From Mycobacterium sp. IS-1496 (lineage in GTDB: Bacteria; Actinomycetota; Actinomycetes; Mycobacteriales; Mycobacteriaceae): a stretch of 64,000 bases of DNA. The stretch lies in assembly GCF_001499995.1 (NCBI RefSeq), contig NZ_LQIU01000005.1, positions 1 through 64,000 of the forward strand, given 5' to 3'. Below the pieces are notes generated by a model. That model worked only from the letters and a program-made list of their open reading frames with translations, did not search any database and was not told where the DNA came from. A program made the translations under genes and the position numbers. This document shows, piece by piece, positions 1 through 7,864 of this stretch; the first letter of the stretch is position 1; each line of letters begins with the position of its first letter.

Positions 1-215
1 CCCCGTGGCAACGCGGCACCAACGAAAACACCAATGGACTGCTGCGTCAGTACTTTGCCAAAGGCACTGATCTCTCGATATTTCCGGCCGACTACCTCGA
101 CTACGTCGCAACCAAGCTCAACAACCGACCCCGCAAGACCCTCGGCTGGAAAACACCCGCCGAAACACTCGACGCGCTACTGTGCGACCCACTCAATCCA
201 CCCGCTGTTGCATAG
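1..215 (+). CDS. IS30-family transposase, C-terminal fragment (5' part outside window)
   Basis: The frame open from base 3 to the TAG at 213-215 encodes the last ~70 residues of a DDE transposase. The block [14 protein letters not shown], followed by KGTDLS and [13 protein letters not shown], is the C-terminal signature of IS30-family enzymes, and the Glu of ENTN is the third catalytic acid in that family. The N-terminal helix-turn-helix and the first two Asp residues lie beyond the left edge, so whether the gene is intact cannot be judged. It converges on the SDR gene that ends at 277. Confidence 0.85.
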   Translation, partial: PWQRGTNENTNGLLRQYFAKGTDLSIFPADYLDYVATKLNNRPRKTLGWKTPAETLDALLCDPLNPPAVA

Positions 216-228
216 ACGCCTTGAACCC
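1..228 (+). mobile_element. right end of an IS30-type insertion sequence
   Basis: This contains the transposase end and the bases just after it. The stretch TGTTGCATAGACGCCTTG (206-223) overlaps the stop codon and resembles the terminal inverted repeats of mycobacterial IS30 elements, from memory only. The exact boundary and any target duplication cannot be set because the other end is outside the window. Confidence 0.4.
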
Positions 229-276
229 AAGGCCCAGGACTCGCACACGAGCTCACGTTCGGCGCCACGCGCGCAT

Positions 277-1089
277 TCAGCGCACCACCACGTCGCTCGG
301 GATCCGCGGCGCACCGAGCATGTCGCGGTGCGACACCGGCTGCCGGCCGCCCTCGTCGGTGATTCCGTACCGCACAGCGAGTTCCGCCCCGATCAGCGTG
401 TGCCCGCTCAGAGATTCGCGCGCCGGGTCGCGGTAGAGCGCGTCGATCACGTATCCGGTGAACTCCGGCGTCTCCGCGTGCTCGGCCATCGCGGCCAGCC
501 CCTCGGGATTGCCGTCGAACGCCCCGCGCAGCTTCTCGGTCAGCAGGATGCCCATCCAGATCGAGACGGTGTGCACGGGTGTGCCGCCGAAGTCGACGGC
601 CATATCGGCCGCCATCTTGTCGACGCCGGCTTTCTGCGCGCCGTACGCCGGGCCGTGCATGTAGCAGACCGACCCCGGTGAGGACGTGAACGCGATCAGT
701 CCCCGGGGTCCACGCAGCAGCAGCGGCGCCGCATGCCACGACGCCACATACGCCGACCGCAACCCGACGTCGAGGATGTCGCCCAGGTCGACCGGCTTCT
801 GCCAGAACGGGTCCCGGCCCGTCAGCGCATCGTGCACCGCGGCGGCGTTGTTGACCAGCAGGTCGAGTCCGCCGCTCTCGTCCTCCACGCGCGCGAAGAA
901 CGCGGCCACTGCCTCGTCGTCGCGGTGGTCTAGCGGCACCGCGACCGAACCCTCGCCGAGGCTGTCGACCGTCCGCCCGGTCAGGTACACCCGCCAGCCA
1001 GAAGCGAGCAGCGCCCGCGCGATCCCCCGGCCGGCGCCGCGGCTGGCACCGGTCACGACGGCCACCGGCGGGTCGGTGTGTTCGGTCAC
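277..1089 (-). CDS. short-chain dehydrogenase/reductase
   Basis: The 270-residue protein is a classical SDR: an N-terminal Rossmann NAD(P) motif (TGASRGAGRGIA, about residues 14-25), an NNAA variant of the NNAG motif, Ser in FTSSPG and a YGAQK (YxxxK) catalytic pair. It would oxidise or reduce an alcohol/ketone in the cytosol; the substrate is unknown. The start is the GTG at 1089, 9 nt after the stop of the small CxxC protein gene, so it looks like the last gene of the kshA operon, which suggests a role on the same steroid-like substrate. The first nine codons are poor in motif, and a later start is not excluded. Confidence 0.85.
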   Translation of the reverse strand: MTEHTDPPVAVVTGASRGAGRGIARALLASGWRVYLTGRTVDSLGEGSVAVPLDHRDDEAVAAFFARVEDESGGLDLLVNNAAAVHDALTGRDPFWQKPVDLGDILDVGLRSAYVASWHAAPLLLRGPRGLIAFTSSPGSVCYMHGPAYGAQKAGVDKMAADMAVDFGGTPVHTVSIWMGILLTEKLRGAFDGNPEGLAAMAEHAETPEFTGYVIDALYRDPARESLSGHTLIGAELAVRYGITDEGGRQPVSHRDMLGAPRIPSDVVVR

Positions 1090-1098
1090 GAGGCGAGA

Positions 1099-1389
1099 CT
1101 ACGGTGTGGCGTCCACCGTCTCGTCGACGATGGCCAACCGGCCCTCGCGGACCGCGTCGACGATCGACTCGGACAGCTCCGAACAGGACAGGAACACCGT
1201 CCTGCGGCCGTGTCCGGCGAGCGCCTCACTGTCGCGTCGCTGCGGGCAGCGTTGCGCCGCTTCGGCACTCCACTGCACACTGGTCTGCTGCCAGCTGCTC
1301 TTACGCGCCAGCACCTCCGCACCGCAGGCCCGGCAGGTCACCGGCGCCATCGGGGCGTCGTCGAGCCGGTTGTCGGGCCGAACGCTCAT
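1099..1389 (-). CDS. small CxxC protein coupled to KshA
   Basis: This 96-residue protein was not matched to a named family. It begins with ATG at 1389 inside the kshA stop (ATGA overlap), so translation is probably coupled to the oxygenase. A TCRACG (CxxC) motif near the N-terminus and further Cys residues (QRCP, LSCSE) suggest a small metal-binding or zinc-ribbon fold rather than a plant-type ferredoxin, because the spacing does not fit CX4CX2C. A longer in-frame ORF begins upstream inside kshA, but the coupled ATG is the better start. A role with the Rieske oxygenase is inferred from position only. Confidence 0.65.
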   Translation of the reverse strand: MSVRPDNRLDDAPMAPVTCRACGAEVLARKSSWQQTSVQWSAEAAQRCPQRRDSEALAGHGRRTVFLSCSELSESIVDAVREGRLAIVDETVDATP

Positions 1390-2522
1390 CCCGCACTCGT
1401 CGCCGACGCCCGCGCAGTGAGGTTGGCCTCGACGATCTTCATCCACTCCTCCCGTGGGCGGGTGGTGTCGATTTCGTACTCGAAGCGGTCGACCATGTCG
1501 GGGGTGACGTCGGCGGCGTCGACGTAGAACTGCTCATACCAGCGCCGCAATTGGTAGACCGGCCCGTCCTCCTCACAGAGGAGCGGATTGTCGATGCGGG
1601 CCTTGTTCTTCCAGATCTCGACGTCCTGCTCGAACCCCATCTTGACGAAGTCGCCCAGGGAGACCGCGGTCTGCATGGCCAGGTCGTCGGGCAGCGCCTC
1701 GGACTTCTTGACGATGATTCCGTACTGCAGCACAAAGGAATTCGCGTCGATCGGGTAGTGACAGTTGATCAGCACAGTGTGGTGATCGGCCTGCTCGTAG
1801 TGATAGGTCAGGTCGTCGATCATGAACGACGGGCCGTGGTAGGAGGCCACCGAGGTGGTGCCCAGCATCTTCGGGCCCTCCGGCGGCTGCAGGTCGGCGC
1901 GCCCCGCACTGTTCATGTACTGGGTGGCGACATGCCCTTCGAAGATGTTCTTGAAGTGCGTCGGCAACGATCCATGGATGTAGAAGAAGTGCGCCATGTC
2001 GACGACGTTGTCGATGACTTCACGGCAGTTGGTGTCGACCACCGTGGTGTACCAGTGCCAGTCGGTCCACTCGTCGCTGGTCGCACCCTCGATGCGGGGA
2101 ATCGTCACGCCTTCTGGCGGCGGTTTGCGCTCGGGGTCGTTCCACACGAACAGCATGCCGTCCTGTTCGAGCGTGGCCCACGTCGCGGTGCGGGCCAGCC
2201 GCGGCGCCCGCTTGCTGTAGGGCACCTGCTTGCAGCGGCCGTCGCCGCCCCAGCGCCAGTCGTGGAACGGGCAGGCGATCTCGTTGCCCTTGACCTCGCC
2301 CTGGCTCAGATCACCGCCCATGTGGCGGCAGTAGCCGTCGAGCACGTTGATCCTGCCGTCGCCGCTGCGGAACACGACCAGCTTCTGGCCGAAGGCGTTG
2401 ACCGTGTGCGGTGTGCCGTCTCCGAAGTCGCGCGTCAACCCCAGGCAGTGCCATCCGCGGGCGAACCGGGTCGGTGCCGCGTCGGCTTCGATCTGCCGAA
2501 CCTCGTCGATGTCGGACGTCAT
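1386..2522 (-). CDS. kshA: Rieske oxygenase, 3-ketosteroid 9-alpha-hydroxylase oxygenase component type
   Basis: KshA is the terminal oxygenase that hydroxylates C9 of 3-ketosteroids, which together with Δ1-dehydrogenation opens ring B. The 378-residue protein has the Rieske [2Fe-2S] ligands C65, H67, C84 and H87 (CRH...CPFH), then the catalytic domain with D175, H178, H183 (NVVDMAHFFYIHG) and D300 (GFEQD), matching the bridging Asp and 2-His-1-Asp iron site of KshA. The reductase partner KshB is not in the window. It lies in a minus-strand operon with a SnoaL-like protein and two SDRs, opposite kstD. Mycobacteria carry several KshA paralogues, so substrate preference is open. Confidence 0.88.
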   Translation of the reverse strand: MTSDIDEVRQIEADAAPTRFARGWHCLGLTRDFGDGTPHTVNAFGQKLVVFRSGDGRINVLDGYCRHMGGDLSQGEVKGNEIACPFHDWRWGGDGRCKQVPYSKRAPRLARTATWATLEQDGMLFVWNDPERKPPPEGVTIPRIEGATSDEWTDWHWYTTVVDTNCREVIDNVVDMAHFFYIHGSLPTHFKNIFEGHVATQYMNSAGRADLQPPEGPKMLGTTSVASYHGPSFMIDDLTYHYEQADHHTVLINCHYPIDANSFVLQYGIIVKKSEALPDDLAMQTAVSLGDFVKMGFEQDVEIWKNKARIDNPLLCEEDGPVYQLRRWYEQFYVDAADVTPDMVDRFEYEIDTTRPREEWMKIVEANLTARASATSAG

Positions 2523-2570
2523 GTGACTGTTGTACCGCTGACCCGCGCTCCGTAGGCGCGAATGTTCCGC

Positions 2571-3089
2571 TCAACAGGACAGGTCGAGCCGCTCCCCCGC
2601 GACACCGGCCGACAGAAGCCGGTGCGCATCCGCGTTGCCGTCGAGCAGACGCGTCGTGCGCACCGCGATCCGCCAGGTGCCGGCGATCCGTCGCAGGTGG
2701 AAGTGATTCGCCGCCGCCCGCCAGACCGCGTATCCGGCCGGCGTCTCGCCCGTTGCCCGCAGTACCAGGGATTCACACAGGGCGACGGCCTCGTCGCCGT
2801 CGACGGTGACGATCGACGGGCCGAGGAAGTGGCAGCACCCGGCGGCGACGAGCGCCCGGTGGCCCTCTGAGTCGACCATCGCGCGAACGTCGTCGCGGCT
2901 CGTCATGCGCCAGCCCTCGACGTCGTAGCTACCGTCCTCGGCCCACAGGTCGGCGGCGCCTGCGGCGTTCGCGGCATCCACACATGGGCCGTAGCTCGCG
3001 ATGACTCGTTGGATGTCACGCTCGTCCTCGAGCCGCCGCAGCCTCGCTTCCAGGGTCGCGATCCGGTCGTCGGCGGGCTCGGGGTTCAC
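2571..3089 (-). CDS. SnoaL-like / NTF2-fold protein
   Basis: The 172-residue protein has the pattern of SnoaL-like polyketide-cyclase/steroid-isomerase-fold proteins: an N-terminal helical start (LEARLRRLEDERDIQRVIASY) followed by a domain with DLWAEDGSYDVEGW, ...NHFHLRRIAGTWRIA. Members bind small hydrophobic molecules and can be isomerases, dehydratases or non-catalytic binders. The GTG start at 3089 overlaps the stop of the upstream SDR gene by 4 nt, and kshA begins 48 nt downstream, so it belongs to the steroid-type operon. Whether it is catalytic cannot be decided from sequence. Confidence 0.75.
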   Translation of the reverse strand: MNPEPADDRIATLEARLRRLEDERDIQRVIASYGPCVDAANAAGAADLWAEDGSYDVEGWRMTSRDDVRAMVDSEGHRALVAAGCCHFLGPSIVTVDGDEAVALCESLVLRATGETPAGYAVWRAAANHFHLRRIAGTWRIAVRTTRLLDGNADAHRLLSAGVAGERLDLSC

Positions 3090-3880
3090 GGCCGGGCTCC
3101 GATGAGCCGCTGGATCGCCGTGTGGGACTCGAGCACGATCTTCGCGCGGTCCGGCCCGCTGTTGAGCGCCGCCCGTTCGGCGTTGCCGCCGGCGACGTGG
3201 ACCGGCCCGTCACCGAGATGGCGCAACCCCTCCTCAGCCACCTCGGCGGGGTCGTTGACGATGAATCCCGGGATGTCGAACTTCAGGCCGACCCGCTCCA
3301 TCGCGGGTGTGCGCGTCACGCCGAGCACGAGTTCCAGGACGTCGACGCCGTAGTCACGCAGCTCCAGCCAGAGGCTCTCGGCGAACATCCGGCTGAAGGC
3401 CTTCACCCCCGAGTACACCGAATGCCGTGCCGAGCCCATGTAGCCCGACAGCGATCCGACGAGGATGATCCCGCCGCGTGACCGCCCTGCCATCCGGCGA
3501 CCGAAATGCTGCGTCAGCTCGAGCATCCGGGTCATGTTGAGGTCGATGATCCTGCCCCACTCGGCCAGGTCGGCATCGAGGAACGTCTCGTTGCACGTAC
3601 TGGCGCCGGCGTTGTAGATCAGCAGACCCACCTCGATGTCGGCGGTCGCTTCGACGACGCGTGAGGTGGCCTCGGCGCCGAGCAGATCGACCGACAGGGT
3701 GCGCACCTCGGCACCGAGTTCGCGGCAGGATGCGGCGGTCTCGTCCAGCGGTCCGGGTTTGCGGGCGATCAGCACGAGGTTGAATCCGTCCCGGGCGAGT
3801 GAGCGGGCGAATTCCGCTCCGACACCCTCGGATCCACCGGCGATGACGGCCCAGGGCCCATACTTCACGAGGTCGGTCAT
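3086..3880 (-). CDS. short-chain dehydrogenase/reductase, first gene of the kshA operon
   Basis: The 264-residue SDR has GGSEGVGAEFA as its nucleotide-binding loop, YNAGAS as the NAG motif, Ser in VGSLSG and catalytic YSGVK. It opens the minus-strand operon SDR - SnoaL-like - kshA - CxxC protein - SDR, joined to the next gene by a 4-nt overlap. The start is ATG at 3880; the divergent kstD starts 101 nt away, so the two operons share a short control region. The setting suggests a hydroxysteroid or side-chain alcohol dehydrogenase; this is inference. Confidence 0.85.
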   Translation of the reverse strand: MTDLVKYGPWAVIAGGSEGVGAEFARSLARDGFNLVLIARKPGPLDETAASCRELGAEVRTLSVDLLGAEATSRVVEATADIEVGLLIYNAGASTCNETFLDADLAEWGRIIDLNMTRMLELTQHFGRRMAGRSRGGIILVGSLSGYMGSARHSVYSGVKAFSRMFAESLWLELRDYGVDVLELVLGVTRTPAMERVGLKFDIPGFIVNDPAEVAEEGLRHLGDGPVHVAGGNAERAALNSGPDRAKIVLESHTAIQRLIGARP

Positions 3881-3967
3881 AGGAGCGATTCAACACGGCG
3901 CCCACTTTCAGGCGTCCGGGTGTTCCGCTGACCGGGCGCGTCGGTGCTGCGATGACACGCGACGCCC

Positions 3968-3973
3968 TAGCGT
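3968..3973 (+). promoter_or_regulatory. -10 box for leaderless kstD transcript
   Basis: TAGCGT ends 7 nt before the GTG at 3981, the spacing of mycobacterial leaderless promoters. There is no Shine-Dalgarno sequence in between, which supports the chosen start. Confidence 0.5.
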
Positions 3974-3980
3974 CACGCCG

Positions 3981-5711
3981 GTGACGACTGCGCGTACGGC
4001 GACGATCCCCGGCGGACTGCCGGTCCACGACACCACCGTCGACCTCCTGGTGGTGGGCTCCGGCACCGGGATGGCGGCGGCGCTGGCCGCGCACGCGCGG
4101 GGCCTGTCCGTGCTGATCGTGGAGAAGTCGGAATACGTCGGCGGCTCGATGGCGCGTTCCGGAGGCGCGCTGTGGCTCCCCGCCAGCGACGTGATCAAGG
4201 GCGACGGCGGCGGGGACACCGCACAGCGCGCTGCGACCTACCTCGACGCGGTGGTCGACGGCACGGCACCCGCTTCGCGGTCCACCGCCTTCCTCGACCA
4301 CGTCGACGCCACCGTCGACCTGCTGCGCCGCACGACCCCGCTGCGGCTGTTCTGGGCCAGGGAGTACTCCGACTACCACCCCGAGCGCCCGGGCGGGTCG
4401 GCCGCGGGCCGCACCTGCGAGTGCCGCCCCCTCGACATCGCGGTGCTCGGTCAGTACCTGCCGAAGCTCCGGCCGGGTGTGATGGAGGTGAAGATCCCCA
4501 TGCCCACGACCGGGGCGGATTACCGTTGGCTGAACCTCATGTCGCGGGTGCCGCGCAAGGGAATCCCGTTGGTGGCCAAACGACTCGGGCAGGGTGTCGG
4601 CGGTCTGCTGCTGGGCCGCCGGTACGCCGCAGGCGGGCAGGGCCTGGCGGCCGGCCTGTTCGCCGGTGTGCTGCGCGCCGGAATCCCGATCTGGACCGAG
4701 ACCTCACTGCGGCATCTCGTCACCGAGGGTGCGCGGGTCACCGGTGCGGTCGTCGACCACCTGGGTCAGGAGGTCACCGTGACCGCGCGGCGAGGTGTCG
4801 TGCTCGCCGCCGGAGGTTTCGACCACCACATGGACATGCGCTGGAAGTTCCAGTCCGAGAGGCTCGGTGAACACGCGAGCCTGGGCGCGGAGACCAACAC
4901 CGGCGACGCCATCCGGGTCGCCCAAGACCTGGGTGCCGCAATCGATCTGATGGATCAGTCATGGTGGTTCCCGGCGGTGGCCGCGCTGCCGAACGGCGAT
5001 CCGAAGGTCATGCTGGCCGAACGGTCCCTACCGGGGTCGATCATCGTCGACCAGACCGGTGACCGGTTCGTCAACGAATCGTGCGACTACATGTCCTTCG
5101 GGCAGCGGGTTCTCGAACGGGAGCGCGCAGGCAACCCCGTCGAATCCATGTGGATCGTGTTCGACCAGCAGTACCGCAACAGCTACGTCTTCGCGGCGGA
5201 GCTTTTCCCGCGCATGCCGATTCCCAAGACCTGGTACGACGCCGGCATCGCCCACCGCTCCGAGAGCCTCGAGGACCTCGGCCGCAAGATGGGCGTGCCG
5301 GAGCCGCGGTTCGTCGCCACCGTCGAGCGCTTCAACGAAATGGCGCATGCCGGGCAGGATTCGGACTTCGAGCGCGGCCGCAGCGCATACGACCGCTACT
5401 ACGGGGACCTGACCAACACCCCCAACCCGAACCTGCGCGCGCTCGACCGTGGACCCTTCTACGCCGTGAAGATGACGCTCAGCGACCTCGGCACCTGCGG
5501 CGGCCTGCGCGCCGACGAGCGTGCCCGCGTCATACGCGAGGACGGTACGCCGATCGGTGGTCTGTACGCGATCGGCAACACCGCCGCCAACGCCTTCGGC
5601 GCCACCTACCCCGGAGCCGGCGCGACCATCGCCCAGGGCCTGGTGTACGGCTACATCGCCGCGCAGGACGCCGCGCAATGCGAAGTAGCCGAGTCGGGCC
5701 CGCGCGGCTAA
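3981..5711 (+). CDS. kstD: 3-ketosteroid-Δ1-dehydrogenase-type flavoprotein
   Basis: KstD enzymes introduce the C1-C2 double bond into the A ring of 3-ketosteroids using FAD. The protein (576 residues from GTG 3981) has the FAD-binding glycine loop GSGTGMAA and EKSEYVGGSMARSGG near the N-terminus, a DYHPE segment where KstDs carry an active-site Tyr, and a C-terminal GATYPGAGATI motif (Tyr near residue 543) matching the Tyr/Gly pair that binds the 3-keto group. The upstream open frame reaches into the divergent SDR gene, but the TAGCGT box fixes the start near 3981. Together with kshA it would give 9-hydroxy-1-ene products that open ring B. Confidence 0.87.
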   Translation: MTTARTATIPGGLPVHDTTVDLLVVGSGTGMAAALAAHARGLSVLIVEKSEYVGGSMARSGGALWLPASDVIKGDGGGDTAQRAATYLDAVVDGTAPASRSTAFLDHVDATVDLLRRTTPLRLFWAREYSDYHPERPGGSAAGRTCECRPLDIAVLGQYLPKLRPGVMEVKIPMPTTGADYRWLNLMSRVPRKGIPLVAKRLGQGVGGLLLGRRYAAGGQGLAAGLFAGVLRAGIPIWTETSLRHLVTEGARVTGAVVDHLGQEVTVTARRGVVLAAGGFDHHMDMRWKFQSERLGEHASLGAETNTGDAIRVAQDLGAAIDLMDQSWWFPAVAALPNGDPKVMLAERSLPGSIIVDQTGDRFVNESCDYMSFGQRVLERERAGNPVESMWIVFDQQYRNSYVFAAELFPRMPIPKTWYDAGIAHRSESLEDLGRKMGVPEPRFVATVERFNEMAHAGQDSDFERGRSAYDRYYGDLTNTPNPNLRALDRGPFYAVKMTLSDLGTCGGLRADERARVIREDGTPIGGLYAIGNTAANAFGATYPGAGATIAQGLVYGYIAAQDAAQCEVAESGPRG

Positions 5712-5762
5712 CCGGCCTGCGATGCTGGGTCGCGGCACCCGTCGACGGAATCAGGAGCCCCC

Positions 5763-6560
5763 ATGAGTCTCTCGCGCTACACCGATCGTCGCGTGCTGAT
5801 CACCGGCGGCGGGTCGGGCATCGGACAGGCGTGCGTGCTGCGCATCCTCGACGAGGGCGGCCGGGTGGTCGCCACCGACATCAGCGAGGCCGGGCTGCAG
5901 GACACCGTGGGCAAGGCGCAGTCCGACCGGCTGTCGACGTTCGTGATGGACGTCGGCGACGAGGACTCGGTCAAGGCCGGGGTGGCCGAGGCGACCGGCG
6001 TGCTCGGCGGCCTCGACACACTGGTCAACGTTGCGGGGATACTGCGCTCGGCGCGCCTGGAACACACCACGCTGGCCGACTTCGAACAGGTGCTGCGGGT
6101 CAACCTCGTCGGCACCTTCCTGGTCACGCGGGAGGCGATCCCGGCGTTGCGCGCCGGGAACGGCCCCGCCGTGGTCAATTTCAGCTCCACGTCGGCGCAT
6201 TTCGCCCACCCGTACATGTCGGCCTACGCCGCCTCCAAGGGAGGCATCCTGTCGATGACCCACACGCTGGCGCTGGAGTTCGCGAAAGACGGCATCCGCT
6301 TCAATTGCGTTCAGCCCGGGTCGATCTCGTCGGGGATGACGGACGGCACGGGTCAGGCCAGGCAGAGCGTGGGCCCGGGCCTGCCCGACGACGCCGACTA
6401 CTCGCTGTTCCCGAGGCTGCAGCCGATGCTGGCCATCGAGGGCGGTGCGATGTTCGCGGACCCGTCCGCCGTCGCGTCCGTGGTGGCGATGCTCGGGTCC
6501 GCCGACGCGTTCTTCGTCACCGGCACCGAGGTGCGGGTCGACGGCGGCACCCACATGTGA
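5763..6560 (+). CDS. short-chain dehydrogenase/reductase
   Basis: The 265-residue classical SDR has TGGGSGIG as its cofactor loop, VNVAG as the NNAG equivalent, SSTS and YAASK as the catalytic Ser and YxxxK, and a C-terminal VRVDGGTHM ending typical of the FabG-like group. The start is ATG 5763 with an AGGAG ribosome site about 8 nt upstream. It follows kstD by 51 nt on the same strand and is likely co-transcribed. A hydroxysteroid dehydrogenase role is plausible from context but not shown by sequence. Confidence 0.87.
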   Translation: MSLSRYTDRRVLITGGGSGIGQACVLRILDEGGRVVATDISEAGLQDTVGKAQSDRLSTFVMDVGDEDSVKAGVAEATGVLGGLDTLVNVAGILRSARLEHTTLADFEQVLRVNLVGTFLVTREAIPALRAGNGPAVVNFSSTSAHFAHPYMSAYAASKGGILSMTHTLALEFAKDGIRFNCVQPGSISSGMTDGTGQARQSVGPGLPDDADYSLFPRLQPMLAIEGGAMFADPSAVASVVAMLGSADAFFVTGTEVRVDGGTHM

Positions 6561-6567
6561 CGCGACG

Positions 6568-7419
6568 CTAGACGTCGTCGGCCACGGCGCGCAGGGCCTC
6601 CAGCTGGCGGCAGTAGTGTCCGGCCGAGGTCGCCGCGAGCGTGCACGTGACGGCCGTTGCCCCGAGGTCGCCGAGCGCGCGGAGCCGCCGCGCGGCCTGA
6701 TCCGGATCCGCCGACGGGTCGAGCGGACCGACCGGCAGGACGACCTCGAAGCCCACCGGAACGTCGACCGCCGACAGCATCTGCGCGAGTTCGGGGCCCC
6801 GCAGCCCGAACGGCATCCAACCGTCGGCCAGTTCCACCGCTCGCCGCAGTGATCGCCGGGTGCGCCCACCCACCCAGATCGGTACCCGGGGCTGCGCCGC
6901 GCACGGTTCGACGGCCACGGAGCCGTAGCGGTAGAACTCGCCGTCGTAGGCCGGCCGAGTCGTCGACAAGGAGGCGCGCAGCGCCCGCAGCGCGTCGTCG
7001 GCGCGCCGGCCACGGTCACCGAACTCCGCGCCGAGAAGCTCGAACTCGGCGGCCAGCGACCCCACGCCGACGCCCAGGGTCAGCCGGCCGCCGCTGACCC
7101 GGTCGAGGGTGCCGTACCGTTTGGCGATCTCCAGCGGATGGTGGTAGCCGAGCACGACCACCGACGTCGCCAACCGGATGCGCGACGTACACGCCGCCAG
7201 GAAGCTTAGTGTGGCGAGCGGGTCCCAGTACACGGCGCCCCGCGTCGCGGCGTCGGCGGCGGGCACGGCGACATGCTCGGAGCAGGTCAGGTAGTCGAAG
7301 CCGAGGGAATCCGCCGTCTGGGCGATGGCCCGCAGATCCTCGATCCCGGCGTCGCGCTCCCAGTCCGAGGCCACGCCGGGCACCTGGACGACCACGGGCG
7401 TGGACACACCGATGCGCAT
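6568..7419 (-). CDS. LLM-class (F420-dependent type) oxidoreductase
   Basis: The 283-residue protein begins MRIGVSTPV at ATG 7419; the longer open frame extends into the neighbouring exported-protein gene and is not used. It has the luciferase-like TIM-barrel features: DSLGFDYLTCSEHV, the region PLATLSFLAACTSRIRLATSV, and GRLTLGVGVG. Such proteins in mycobacteria often use coenzyme F420 to reduce or oxidise small molecules. It converges on the SDR ending at 6560 (7 nt gap) and lies 10 nt downstream of the exported-protein gene, probably in one operon with the OYE reductase. Confidence 0.82.
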   Translation of the reverse strand: MRIGVSTPVVVQVPGVASDWERDAGIEDLRAIAQTADSLGFDYLTCSEHVAVPAADAATRGAVYWDPLATLSFLAACTSRIRLATSVVVLGYHHPLEIAKRYGTLDRVSGGRLTLGVGVGSLAAEFELLGAEFGDRGRRADDALRALRASLSTTRPAYDGEFYRYGSVAVEPCAAQPRVPIWVGGRTRRSLRRAVELADGWMPFGLRGPELAQMLSAVDVPVGFEVVLPVGPLDPSADPDQAARRLRALGDLGATAVTCTLAATSAGHYCRQLEALRAVADDV

Positions 7420-7429
7420 GCAGAGCTTT

Positions 7430-7864
7430 CTACAGGCGAACCAGCCGGAACGGGTAGGTGAACGTGCCACCCGGTGCGCCGTCACATCCGGCGGCGAACG
7501 ACGAGGACAGGGTCCCCGACCGCGTGGCGTCATCCCAGGTGTACACGTCACGGGTGGGAATCACCGGGCCGTAATACACGTTGCCGCAGCGTAATCCGTC
7601 CGGGACGTCGACGGTCATGGTGTAGCGTCCGTCGACCGGGTGCGCATCCGCCCGGAACGGGAAGGCCTTCGCCACGGGCTGCGCGATCGCCTGGACGCGC
7701 AGGCATTCGCCGGGGCACCGCGACACCGCCCACAGCCAGGTGTGGAAGTCGTACCTGCCCTGGATCTGCATCTCGAAGTTGCCGTACGGCGTCTCGGCCT
7801 GCGCGGTCGGTGGCGACAGCACCGAGGCCAGCACCAGCGCGACGCCCAGCACTGCACTCTTCAC
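7430..7864 (-). CDS. small exported four-Cys protein
   Basis: The 144-residue protein begins with a signal peptide (VKSAVLGVALVLASVL...AQA) followed by a mature part with four Cys (CPGEC, RCGN, AGCDG), probably two disulfides, and a C-terminal FRLVRL. The GTG start at 7864 overlaps the stop of the OYE gene (GTGA). No function is recognised. It resembles the exported protein at 14095-14604 in length, Cys layout and the FKLVKL ending, so the two look like distant paralogues flanking the steroid/mce region. Confidence 0.7.
   Translation of the reverse strand: MKSAVLGVALVLASVLSPPTAQAETPYGNFEMQIQGRYDFHTWLWAVSRCPGECLRVQAIAQPVAKAFPFRADAHPVDGRYTMTVDVPDGLRCGNVYYGPVIPTRDVYTWDDATRSGTLSSSFAAGCDGAPGGTFTYPFRLVRL

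Noticed and set aside
1096..1101. TAGTCT as a leaderless promoter for the SDR starting at 1089
   Set aside because: The TAG is the stop codon of the preceding gene in a closely packed operon, so the match is probably chance.
1104..2555. 483-codon plus-strand ORF opposite kshA
   Set aside because: Antisense shadow; the Rieske and iron-site motifs are in the minus-strand frame.
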